NCBI RefSeq assembly: GCF_000972845.2
Contig: NC_040013.1
Span: 6,305,457 to 6,369,456, forward strand
DNA from: Larimichthys crocea
Lineage: Eukaryota; Chordata; Actinopteri; Sciaenidae
Reading direction: 5' to 3'
Length of the DNA: 64,000 bases
The translations under genes and the position numbers were made by a program. How positions within the stretch are numbered: the stretch's first letter is position 1; each line of letters opens with the position of its first letter. Positions 39,001-51,389 of the stretch are shown in pieces. Below the pieces are notes generated by a model, which was given only the letters and a program-made list of their open reading frames with translations, was not told where the DNA came from and ran no database searches.

Positions 39001-41858
39001 TATACATTTGTTAGAGATAGAGGGAACGGTGCCAGGAGGGGAAAGGGGGAGTCAGGGATGAAGAGATGGACGGGTACGAAGACAGAAGGACGGATGGTGA
39101 TGAGACGATGGAGAGTCGGGAGAAAATGCATATTTAGACACATAGGCCCTGTTATATTCTGATACTGCCCTCATTAGTGTAAAATATATCATATTAATCC
39201 ATTTCTGCTTTACGGCCTTGTTAAAACCTTTAAATGCAGTGTAACCACCCGTTCACGGCATTCGTGGAACTGAACCTCCGAATAGCAGCCTCACAGGGAG
39301 GTGAGGAGAAGAAGGCTCTTTTTCAATTTGAGTCTCATCGTACATGAAAGAAATGAACTTATCTGTATAGTATCTATATATTTTTCTCCTAAATCGGCCT
39401 TCAAACTAAAAGTATAGTGGCAGTATAGAGAATAAGGCGCATAAAGTGCTATAAAAACCAAAAATGACATTGGATTTAAAGTTGAATAAAGAAAGCAATA
39501 AAAAAAAATCTACTGTAGCCCCTTAGAGAGCATATAACTCCAGGTTCACCCACTATTTTGGTGTAGTTACAGAAATGTCTTTGTCTGGAGGCAAAGAGAT
39601 ATTACAATACCAAATCATACCCTACGCTTTTTAGCTCACACTCCCCTTAGGGCGTTGGAGGAGTCACAGGTGATCCTGACAGAAAACAACATACGATCTC
39701 ACTTCAGAGTTTTTAGCAACTCAGGTCATGTGACATAACAGGGGCGTGTGAAAGGACGGGTAGATGGAGAAAAAAGAGGAAAGACAGATCGGATGAACAA
39801 ATAGGAATGCTAGTGGAGTCCGCGAAGATGTGTGGACTCAAATGTCATTAACCTGAGACAACATCGCCCTCTGCGCTGCGTGTGCATGCGTGTGTGCGTG
39901 CTATGTGTGTGTGGTGATTCATGGCAGGCAGCGCATCGGAGCACAAGCTGATGAGATATGAATCAACAACCGTGGTCAATGCTCTCACTGCCTTCAATAA
40001 GTGCTTCACAGTGGGTGTGAATATGTGCACTGTCGGCCTCCACGCATCCTCTCCTAGGCATTTAACATTCCCAAATTCATTCTAAACCAGGAGTTGTTGT
40101 TTCTGGTTTATTCAGCTACTGCTTCTCCAGGTTTCTTTTGGTTACTACTGTTTATGTTTGTGGTGTTCTTTCTTTTATATTGCTTTCTAACTTCTGTTAA
40201 ATCCTGGTGTGTTTGGCACACTTGTAATCAGTGGTGTTAAACTGTTAATATTCAGCCATGAATATTTCAGGTGTACCTGCTTACAGTGCTGCCAAACAAA
40301 TGTTATTTAATAAAGCGGTCCATACTTCCTGCATTATTTAAGCTCTCAAAAAATCCAGTATGGCTGTTTTCTTGTTTTGTAGACGCGGTATTTGCTTGCT
40401 GCATTAACGTGATGGCGGTCACAGGAGATTCGCCATTTGAATGCTTTAATGACTTAAGAATTTATACCGCTCAAGTACAGCATTAGGAGAGTGACACATT
40501 AACATTCCTGTGAGTTCCCACTGCAATTGATTCCGGCGTACTCAAAAATGTAGAGAGGTGATTCCAAATATATAATTAATTAAATGGTTAGAACTGGAAA
40601 AACTCAGACCATAAATGTATCTTCAGGATCATAACTTAAATAAAACCTGTGTGTCAGCTGTTTGTTAAAGACATTTTGTCACCTTTCTCGTACTCATAGG
40701 TCGCTCTGCCTCTTGTATCAGTGTCTTCCAGCCTTTCGCACAAAGACGTTGCAAACGTGTGTCATCCCATCATCGAATTATCTGCCTAGATACGCACATG
40801 CACATGAACACTGTGAACACCTGTTGGCTTGCCGCTTCGACTGTCAAGCTAAAGTCGAAAGGGTCACTGTGTGTGTGGTGATTCATGTTCCTACAGGGAA
40901 AGCCTTGGGGAGATAAAGAACACAGAATCCTCACTCATACGTAATACACAAGGATTACGAAGCAAGTTTGGGCTGGTGTCAGTCCTTTAGGTTTAAGTTC
41001 AAGCACTATAAGTGTGACTCCCCTCACCCCATGCCATTCATCCTTTCTCCTCTTGAGGTAAAATTGCCACTGTGTCGGTAATATTCTGCAACCTTTTTTC
41101 TTCCCTTTTTTGTATTAATTTTCTGTGAGAACAGACGCCTTTCTGTCATGCAACCATGCAATCATTATTAAAGGGTTGCAAAAAATTAAAGACCATCTCA
41201 ACTCCGCCCCGAGAAGGCTATGTTTTTGTTAGCACATATGGAAATTATAAATAGCTTGACACAAAGCCATATTTACATCGTCCTCACTCTGTGTCACTTT
41301 TCAGCTAACATCCTTAAGGTGGATTAAGATTTGTGTGTACAAACACTATTTGTGCTCCCTTCCCATGGCGACCTCTCTTTTTTGTTCTGGTGTTTACTAC
41401 TGTTCCAGCAATTCACATATTGTGGACTCGAAACGGGACAGATTTGTTTACGGTGAGGCGATGTGAAGGTTGGACGGGCCGCAGGTGTGAAAGAGAGCGC
41501 GGGAGGGGATATGGAGAGGTGCTGGAGATGTGAACTGGTGTAGGCGAAGAGAGAGAGAGAGAGAGAGAGACGGAGACAGAGGGACGACAGGACATTAACT
41601 CACGCAATACAGGGAAAGAAGTGGCAGGAAGTGGAGTCTGACAGCAAGACTGAAAGAGAGGTGGAGATGGAGAAGATGGGAGGAGCAAGGGGGACATAGG
41701 CCCTTTAATGAAGCGGGCAAAACGAAGAGCAAAAGGAAAGATGGCTGAGTTATACTGATGAATCAAGTCTTATGTTGGGTGCATTTCAAGCGCATCAGTG
41801 TCTGACAGCTGAGTTTATACGGCGGTAAACAAACTCTGTAATTGATTTTGAGTTCTCA

Positions 41859-42058
41859 GAGGGGCAGCGTGGTGATGCAGTGGTTGGCACGGGCCCTCAT
41901 AGGCTTTGGCCTTTCTGTTTGGAGTTTTTATGTTTCTCCCCATGTTGCTCCAGTTCAGTCTCACACGTCCAAAGACATGCTCTAAAATGGATGGAAGCTC
42001 TCCTCAGGATCTTGGATTGTGATTGCCATAGCAATTGGCTTTGAACTAGTGACCTTGA
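41859..42058 (+). repeat. Second assembled copy of the GTGGTGCAGTGGTT-type repeat
   Basis: Same element as 36581-36780, inside copy 2 of the duplicated segment, with a few base differences. Confidence 0.65.
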
Positions 42059-42989
42059 AAACCTTAAAAACTGTCTTTCTACCCGGATTAAATTTGAAGC
42101 CTGGAACAAGTGAGTTGAGATGTGGACCCTGAGATTATTTTGTCCAACTGTTTTAATACTTTAAAACAAAATCTGCCGAAAAAGCTCAGGGGTCCTGAGC
42201 GCTACAGCTTCACTGTGTGGTAATTATTTTAGTTGAAGACTAAAAGATAAAAAAATAAGTTAGGAAGACTTCTGTGACCTGTCTCTGCTCAAAGCTAGTG
42301 GCTGGAGGCGATATTAGCAGTTACTAGTATAACAGCTGAACTGTCAGTGGTGGAGTTGCATTTTGGCTAATGTAGACTTCAGAATAAGAATGAATGAAAT
42401 AAAAAAAAGATGATATCCCAGGTTCTGCTGCATCAATTATGATACTTTTTTCTTTTAAATTGTCCACTGTGAGCCCCTGAATGAACGGGGAGTGCAATGC
42501 TAAATTCATCAAGTGGAAACCTGCAATATTATATAATCAGAGAAGTTCGAGTTAAAATCTAAGTTTAAAGCCTTTATTGTAATCAATCAAGTTAATAACT
42601 CTAGAGGGCTAAGTGCGTGCAAAGTTATTTAAACTCATTTTCAGATTTTTTAAAATTGTATCCAAGGTGGGAAACTTCAATTTTCCCTCATTCTCAGCTG
42701 AAATCTTACGTCAACCTGTGATGCAGGACTGAAGAAGAGACTGAGGGAGAGTGGGGAAGTAGTGGTGGCATAGACGGTGGAAGGAGAGAAGTGAGTTGAG
42801 TATTGAAGTGACAGGTTGTTGTCAGGGCAGCGAGACCCAGGAAGATAGATGAAGACAGGGTCAGCAACTCCACGCTAATGTCACGACAGATGACTAACTG
42901 TGCTCTGCGTGGATAAGTGTGTGTGTGTGTGTACTTGTGTAAAGACAGGGTCAGCAAATTTTTCGCCCAAGGCTGACTGACCGAGAGTG

Positions 42990-42991
<2 letters not shown>

Positions 42992-43033
<42 letters not shown>
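42992..43033 (+). repeat. (TG)n microsatellite, copy 2
   Basis: About 21 TG units, same locus as 37699-37744. Confidence 0.95.
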
Positions 43034-43035
<2 letters not shown>

Positions 43036-44120
43036 GGGTATGCACGTACAAGGTCAGCAACTTCAACACAGAATGCTGTTTGTGTTTGTGTATTTCTGTG
43101 TGTGTGTGTGTGTGTATACAGTATGTGGTTGGTGTGTATGCTTCTGTTCCTCTCGGTGTATGTGTTTGCACTGATTTAACCTAACACCGCCAGTTCAAAC
43201 TGTTCCTCTTCTCTTTTTGGTCTCCTTTCACTCACAACCAAGCGGCAATCTCAGATATATACAGATCAAAAGAGTTGTGTGTTGTAAAACCAAAACAATG
43301 AGCTGAAAGATGCTAAAAAAGCTCAGGCGATGCATGTCCACGAATGTGTGACATGCTAAGTTGAGTACGCTGTGGTGGTTGGAAGATGTTTTTGTTCTTT
43401 CTGCTGAGCTGGAATCCATAGTGATTGGTCTGACTGTGGGAGCCACGATTCTAGTTAGCTTTAACGTCTTGTGTGAGCCGGTTTATAGCCTGCGGTGCTC
43501 TGGATTAGAGATGGATAGATTTCTATCGCAAGTTCTACAGTCCACATTAGAAACAGAGTAATGTGTGTACTGTCTGCTCTGTGGTACAGCCAAATAAAGA
43601 TGCTCCTATTGACTGTTCTGCAGTCCAGATTAAAAACAAGAGGTGATTGATTTTTCTTTTTCATCTGGGCTCCCTGTTGAATTCAGGCCAGCTATTTTCT
43701 TTAGGTTTGTTATTTTTTTACTTTACTTTATTACAGATGCTGGATACAAGTGTATCATCATTTACAGTTATGTAATTACCTTTCATTGTTGCTTTTATTG
43801 CTTTTTATTTCATTTGATCTGTTTTTAATCCACAATAAAAGTCATTGCAACCGCTGAGAGCTCTGCTGAGTCCTCCTAAAAATGAAGAATGCTGTGTCTT
43901 AGTCACTAACAGGTCATCTCAGCTGCAGATGGCTGTTTCCTCAACCTGTTACCACCTTCTATGTGCTTTAATCAAAGGCATTTCAGCTTAAAAGCAACAG
44001 AGATGTCTCCATAGTGAATGCGATTTAAGCAAACAGACGTAGCTCATGAGAGAGTTCACTAAGTGGTGTGATTGAAAGGTTGAATAACGACTCTGTCTGT
44101 CTTCTCTGTCTCCCTTTTAG

Positions 44121-44199
44121 GATTTGGACGTCCTTCCACGCTGTGCAGACCCAGAAGAACTCAGCAGAGTCCAGTGAAGTCCCTGCAGCATCGGCAGAA
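44121..44199 (+). other. 5' UTR part of the first coding exon
   Basis: A pyrimidine-rich acceptor ending in TTTTAG precedes 44121, so this exon is internal to the transcript and at least one non-coding 5' exon must lie upstream, as in other SLC8A genes. The 79 bases contain no ATG. The first one is at 44200, with G at -3 and G at +4, a good initiation context. I could not identify exon 1 or a promoter. Confidence 0.75.
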
Positions 44200-44380
44200 A
44201 TGGCTCCAGCAGCCATGTCTGTGCCTCAGTCCTGTCTCTCCTCCCTCCGCCCCTCCCGCTTCTCCTCATCCCTCCTCTTCTTCCTCCTCTCCTGCTTTGT
44301 CCTGCTGTCATGTCCCGGATCGGTCCACGCGGGTTCCTCTCATAAAAACTGCTCAGCTAGTGGAGACCCCTGTCAGGAAG
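44200..44380 (+). CDS. slc8a: exchanger coding exon 1: signal peptide and N-terminus
   Basis: This exon codes residues 1-60 and the first base of Gly61. The start is the first ATG of the exon; a second in-frame ATG is at residue 6. A hydrophobic core (residues ~24-38) is followed by V-H-A at 42-44, which fits the -3/-1 rule for signal peptidase, so the mature chain probably starts at Gly45. NCX proteins have a cleaved signal peptide; this one is rather long. Asn50-Cys-Ser is an N-glycosylation sequon near the position glycosylated in NCX1. The donor is gtgggt at 44381, phase 1. The upstream copy of this exon (38821-38990) differs by small indels that change the frame inside the signal peptide, so residues ~10-31 are less certain than the rest. 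Confidence 0.85.
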
Positions 44381-47300
44381 GTGGGTTGGTCTTGATCTTT
44401 GAGGAAAAATTGCAGATTAATACATGTATAGATGTAGAGGGGGATTATATGGGATAAATGTCTGTACTTAACCCTTACAGCAGGTGCAGCTCGTGGAAAA
44501 GTCAGGCAAAGAGTTAAGCCTTTCGTCTGGTTCTGCGTGTACCAGACATGTAAGCTACTCATATCACAGAGCTTTATCAGAGCTGAGCGCAGTGATGTTT
44601 CCGATCACTAAAGTTCACCAGAAGATTGTATCTAATACTTTTAAATCATCTCCTCAACAGTATTTCACATCCTCAATGGCTTATTCAATGAATTCCTTCC
44701 GATGAAGTTCATGATCAGTTATTATGTCTTTATTACAATAGGTAGTACAAACATTAAATTATATGGCTTGACTGCATTAATGCATTTTAAACTCTCCATT
44801 GTGTTGGTTGCACCATCCATCCAGGCTATTTTAACTTTATATTCAGCCATTTGGGGCAGATGTTACACTGGAGGGAACAGCCACAGTATGGTGACTCACT
44901 GCTTTTTTGACGTATAATGTTTTCTTTTAATCATATCATACACTAACATACCTTGGAGTTGCTCCAGAGCTCTGTAGTTTATTGTACATTTTTCATGTGC
45001 TACCACTATATAAGTCTACTTAATTTTTAAAAAAGCATAACCCCCTGGCATTTATTGCAGTATATTTTGGCAGCTCATTCTGCACGGCCCGTCCAGAGGC
45101 TCTGCAAATAACAGCAGAGAGATTTATTTGTCAGTTGCCAGGTGCACTAGTTCAGCCCCGAACACTGTCAGCAGAATATTCATAACAAACCCACTGAAAT
45201 GCCACACCATATGAAGGCGACAGTGTTTCATTGGCCCCCGAAAAATGTTCCACTGGTGAGTTATCAGCTCATTGTGGCAGTTTACTGCCGTGAAACTGGA
45301 GAGCATTGATCCATTTCAATACATTTTAGTAGGACCAATGTGGAAAATCTCCCATTTATATATTATAATCCTCAGTCAGGTTACGCTGCCACAGAGCTTT
45401 AAGACTATACAAGATTAGCGAGAGACAGATTAGTGAGGTTATTGCATAAAATTGTTGCGCTCAGATATTTTTTTATGATCCTTTGAGCTAAAACTCTGTT
45501 CTGATTATCATTTCTTTACATTACAGGAGTGGTACTGCCCGTGTGGAACCCACAGAACCCCTCTGTAGGAGACAAAGTGGCACGGGCCATTGTTTACTTT
45601 GTAGCACTCATCTATATGTTCCTGGGCATGAGCATTATAGCGGACCGGTTCATGTCGTCTATAGAGGTAGGCAAGGTTCCATTATGAGTTTCTCCTCATG
45701 ATATTACACAAATTCATTGTAGATTAATGTAGTGATTCCTTCTCTGTTTCCTTCTGATACATCCTTTTCTTTCCTTTCCTTTTGGTGCCTCCTTTCCTTC
45801 TGTGCTTTCTTTTCTTTTCTTCTCCTCTCCTCTTTTCTTAATTCCCAGGTAATAACCTCCCAGGAGAAAGAAATAACAATAAAGAGGCCAAACGGTGAGA
45901 CCACCACAGCCACAGTCAGGATTTGGAATGAGACCGTTTCTAATCTCACTCTAATGGCCTTGGGTTCTAGTGCCCCCGAGATACTGCTGTCTGTTATTGA
46001 GGTGAGTACAATATGAGCTTGGTGGTTACATATTAGATTAACTGATACAGAATGGAATGGGAGCACAGTAATCTGATTTTCACCCCACCTATAGGTGTGT
46101 GGCCATGGTTTCGAGGCCGGTTCTTTAGGTCCCAGTACCATCGTGGGCAGCGCTGCCTTCAACATGTTTGTCATCATCGCCCTGTGTGTGTATGTGGTTC
46201 CCGACGGTGAGACGCGTAAAATCAAACACCTCCGGGTGTTCTTCGTCACGGCAGCCTGGAGTATCTTTGCCTACATCTGGCTTTACCTGATTCTGAGTGT
46301 ATTCTCCCCTGGAGAGGTGGAGGTGAGGACAGACAGAAATGTTGAAGCTGGGTGGAAAGGAAGAGAAAGAAAAAAGAAGGAGCTGTTAACTCTGTCTCCT
46401 CTCTCCTCTAGGTATGGGAGGCGGTGCTGACCTTCCTCTTCTTCCCCCTCTGCGTGGTCCAGGCCTGGGTGGCTGACCGTCGCCTCCTCTTCTACAAGTA
46501 CGTCCGCAAACGCTACCGCGCTGACAAGCACCGTGGCATCATCATTGAGACCGAGGGAGGGGCGGACGGAGGGTTAGGAGGTTTGGATGGAGGAGGAGGG
46601 GCACTGGGTCCTGGGGGGTTCACCAAGATGGACATGCTGGAGCTGGACGGGCAGATTGCATTGAACTGTCACAGTGGGATAGATGGAGGGATGATGGAGG
46701 ATGGAGGAGCCAAGGATGAGGAGGATGAGGCCAGAAGGGACATGGCAAGGACACTGAAGGAGCTGAAGCAGAGGCACCCGGATAAAGACATGGAGCAGCT
46801 GATTGAGATGGCTAATTATCAGGTTAGGAGGACACACACACACACACACACATTACATAATATGTATATAATTTCGTAGAAATGTTTAACACTTTAGGAA
46901 ATACACTTCTTTTTGCAGTCATTTGAGAATAATGAGAAGACTTTCATGTTTTTGCATTAACATTTGAGAATAATGAGAAGACTTTCATGTTTTTGCATTA
47001 AATAGAAATGGGAAGCTTATAGGTGTAAAACAGTTACTTTGGCTCTGTTTGAAACTCACTAATTTATGTTGTTGAAATCTTGTAGTTGCTATAGAAAATG
47101 TAAACTTGTGGTTTTTATCTGAAGTTACAGGCTATAACTAGTTATTAGCAAACCACATCCAGTTTGCGTGACTTCTTGGAGTTGCTGTTTACCAATATTT
47201 GCCAAAAAATAGCTCATGTTACTTAACTTAACGCCATCTAAATCCACAAAATGACTTGTCTGTTTGTGTATGGATTACAAAAATGACCTTTAGAGGTGCT

Positions 47301-50300
47301 AGTGGACATGTTTTTGCACTTCATAGAGAGCCAAACTAACATTTTCCCCTTGTGTCCAGTTTTTATGCTGTGCTAAGGTTATTGCCTCTTGGCTTCATAC
47401 TTAATGCACAGAAAAAAAAGCTTATCTCCCAAAATGTGAAGCTATTTCTTTAACCAAGACACATGTACATTAGATTTTAGTCAACAATACAACATTTTCT
47501 AAATGCCTATATGAATATAATTAGATGTTATGAGTCAGGTGCTAATTATTGAGGCCCTGATGAAGCTCGTCCATCCAGCATCATCTTTGAATCTGTCTTC
47601 TTTACTCTTTCTGACTTTGTTCTTCACTGAGCTAAAGATCTTTTATACCTTCAACAAAATGAAACCACAGGAACTATATCATCATCACATTTCAATGCGT
47701 TTCCTCTGGGGGTGACGTTGTGTTGGAGATGACGCTGTGACAAGTTGTAAACAAGGTGTTTCAGGTGATAGCAGGCAGGACAGCACACATCTGTTATACA
47801 GAGAACATTTCAAAATGTTCCTGAGCAACTTCTGAGCTGTTTAACAAATTGATTTGCATTGTCATTACCATTCATTACATAACCGCCACAGTAAATTTGC
47901 TTCATTCGTCTCATTTAATGCACATTTATTTCCAGAGAAAACAGCTATGCTCGGATGTAAACAAAGCTAATTAAACTGTCAGATAGTTACACATTCCCTT
48001 TATTTTACGCTGTATATGTGTTTGTGTGTGTGAGAGAGACTTTACACCTCATGTACAATAATGTTATGTGCTGTTAACATCACTAATCTGCAGAGATAAA
48101 GGTGCCAGTTGGCTTGATTAACAGCACTGTAACATGTAACCCCTCTGCCATCGAGCTGATTTTTTACCCGGTAAGTTACACAGACATTAGTTATGTTAGC
48201 GCAAAAGTTCAGTGTTGAACTTGGAGGCTGTAGTTTGACAAAAAAAAATAAAAAATCTGTAACGCAAGGTCTGCTTGTTATCTTTTTCTGAGCTTTCAGC
48301 CACATCTTGAGTTCAAACAGACCGTGAGAAGTGGTTCAAAGTTCTGCAAAATAGAGCAAGTGGAACTTGATTTAAGATTTTTTTCGGGGAATTTAGATTT
48401 GCAATTTGTTTATTGCTATTTGCTATGAAAACTTAGATTTCAAAATTTAACATTTGGTGAAATTTGGCGTCAGTTTTGTTGAGTTTTGATCGTCACAGAG
48501 ATTAAGAGACTAGTTGGTTAATCTGTTCTCATCCCTGCTGAGAAGAAAGGACCTGCTACTAGTTGGCTGTCTTATACACATCCACACACACACATGCACA
48601 CTTACATAATGGCATATTGTGGATTTCTCTGTTTGATCTGTACACATTTCATTCTTTAATGCTGAACTATAGAAGCTGTCCAAGTCTGCTACGCTCCCCT
48701 TCTCGGCTGTCCCCTCTTCCTTCCTTTGCCTCTTCTCCAAGTCTTGGTCTTAATTTTTTTAGTAGTGAAGGAGGGAAAGAAGTTTGGCAGATATCCCAAG
48801 GTGCACTGGGGGTGACTTCCAGATGTTTGTTTGCCATTTTGTCATTTTGTCCTCCCTCCTGCAGCTAGTCCCTTAGCCTCGTGCTGCAAATAAGTGACAG
48901 CTGCCCTGGAGATTAAACTCCACTGGATAAATTAAAGCTATTGTGGTCATAATGAATCATTAAATAAAGAAAATAAATAGCACCCCCACCCCCCTTGGAG
49001 TTGGACTTTCATTAGGTAAGACCAACTTGCTCAGCAAAAACAGATCAAGTTTTTAACTAAACTACCAACTTCCAGCTTGCTTCCCTTGAATTTAAATAAA
49101 TCACAGCTCTGAGGCCACATTTAATCTAATTATCTCGACTACAGTGCCCAATTTATTCATTTTCTATGTGTTGGGTCATTAAGATATTAAATAGCTATTT
49201 TGATTGAACTCATTACTTATAGATTGATAAGCCTCATTAGATCTAAAGTTTGCAGCGGAGACAGCCATCTGCAGTCTTGTGCATTACGAGCAAGTTAATG
49301 CTCAAAGGAAGTAGATGGCTACAAATTGTGCTTCCACTTATGTACTCATTTATTTTGTCTGTGTTGGTAATAAAGACCACAGACATCTAAAATCTGAAGC
49401 TGACCTTTGACTTTCATTGTTCCCATGGAGATGTAAGTAGAATTTCTCCTGGGAGACTCACTGCTTAGCCTTTAGATCTGTCCATTTCAAAGTAAAAGCT
49501 CCTATAAATGCAAGAGTGTTCTGTAGAAAAACAAATTAAGTTATAGATAAGCATGATGAAAACAAATAGATGACCTTGTCAATTGATTGGCTTTGTTGAT
49601 CAGGTCCTGATGCAGCAGCAGAAGAGCAGAGCGTTTTACCGTATCCAGGCAACCAGGATGATGATCGGAGCTGGCAACATCCTCAAGAAGCACGCTGCCG
49701 ACCAGGCTCGCAAGGTGAGACACACATAATCCTCCCTCATTACTGTTACTCACAGCCAAAAAAATACATTGTATTTAAATCTGACCTGAAATGTCAACGT
49801 TTTTTTCCCCCAGGTGGTGAGCAGCCACGAGACCCAGGCCCAGGAGGACGACCCTCACACCACCAGGATGGAGTTTGAACCACCTTTGTATCAGTGCTTT
49901 GAAAACTGTGGATCCCTGAAACTGACTGTTGCCAGACATGGAGGAGACCCTGGAGTTACTGTAAAGGTGTGTTGTAGTCAAGAGAAAGACTTTGAAGGGT
50001 TGAGACTAAGTCAAGATGAATACCAGACAGTATATAGTCAACTTAGGTACCTTAGCTTCCAAAAGTGGTCTTGAGACCGATCTCGGGTACAACAGTACTG
50101 TGTATATAAAAGTATGTGTGTGAGGGAGAGCAGACAAAAGATACTCAGACTCAGACAGACAAGAGCAGAGAGCATAGAAAACAAAAATCTACTCTGGACT
50201 TATTTCACTCACATCTTTGGCAGTTTTCCTAGCCTTGCTCTGATCATACGACATGCTGTCTCTCTGGAGGCTCTGAATTTTTCTGGACGAACGCTAGTAA

Positions 50301-51352
50301 AAAAATAGAAGTGGGTGATAGAGGAGTGTAGAAGAGACACATATCAAAGCACTTCCCTAGATTTTTAGCTTTCAGCTGTGGTTGTAACTCAAAGAAAACA
50401 CATGTCGTTTAGCAAAGGCTCATTGATCTTGGGCTTAACGTCCTAAAACTCTGAATAAGAGATTTTCTTTCAAGTGTCCCACAAAGAGTCTGTGTCAGTG
50501 GAATGATATCTGATCTGCTCGCAGGGGCTTTGCAAGGCTGTTTCTTCTCTGTTCTTGTTCTTGTATACAAATTAGTTTATGATGCAATATCAGTGCTCTC
50601 TGCAGAGGGAAGCTGATGGCATGGCCTCAGTCTGCCGTCTACTGAAGGCTGATTTTACTAAGTGAAGTGGCCTATTTAGCCCACACACAGGCTCCTTAGG
50701 CATGGCAGCGCTTCAGAGACGAAGAAATTATTATCTTCACCAGAGGGTCTCAATGAGGCTGCTTGTACTCGATAGCGCACTTGTTGAAATAGCCAAACGT
50801 TCCAAGAATCCATTCCACAATCTGAGGCTTATTTTAATACACAAAGAAGTTCAAAGAAATCTACACTGTACTCTATATTTTTAAAGCGTTCAGCAATTTT
50901 AGCACCAAAAAAAAGGGTACCAAATCTTTGACTGGTCTAAAGGCCTTATGAATATCATGCTATGGCTAGCTAATCTACAAACTTCAACTTGTTGAAAGCA
51001 GCAGAAACAAAGACATTATCACTTTTAAAGCTAATATAGCTAACTCGTTAGCAGACAGTTGCCTAGGCAACATTAGCTTTCATCGTGAGTGGTGTTTGTA
51101 TCCACCTAGTGAATCTAAGTCCAACATTTGTGTCTCCGTTTAGCTCTGTTTTGGTCTCTACCTCCTGAAAAAAGTATTTGGCCCTTTAGCTGCTAAATGC
51201 TTCAATATGTTCACCAGCTATCAGTGATATAAGTAGTGACGGTCAGCTAAAACAGTATAGTTGTGAGCTGGCAAACCAAAACTATTAATGCAGAAATGCA
51301 GATTAAATGTTTTATAGAGTTGATGGATGGGTTTGCCAATATGAGTGACATC

Positions 51353-51389
<37 letters not shown>

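Larger units (their letters stand above)
39001..44294. repeat. ~5.3 kb duplicated segment, copy 2 (right contig start)
   Basis: This begins right after the N gap at the base matching ~33578 and continues without a break into the exchanger gene. Differences from copy 1 are mostly one- or two-base drop-outs, many in homopolymers, plus a ~92 bp absence near 40832 and a ~40 bp extra piece at 42420-42460. The pattern suggests allelic or low-quality contig-end sequence more than an ancient duplication. Confidence 0.95.

Noticed and set aside
33578..44294. A genuine segmental tandem duplication of the exchanger 5' region
   Set aside because: The copies end exactly at a 10-N gap and overlap end to end, which fits unmerged contigs better than biology.
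45704..46249. 181-residue minus-strand ORF
   Set aside because: Antisense shadow of exchanger exons 3 and 4, whose sense translation matches a known family.
46826..46852. Reading exon 5 through its donor into the (AC)n tract (Thr-His tail)
   Set aside because: The next homologous exon at 49604 joins in frame exactly at 46822 and restores the conserved ANYQVL sequence.
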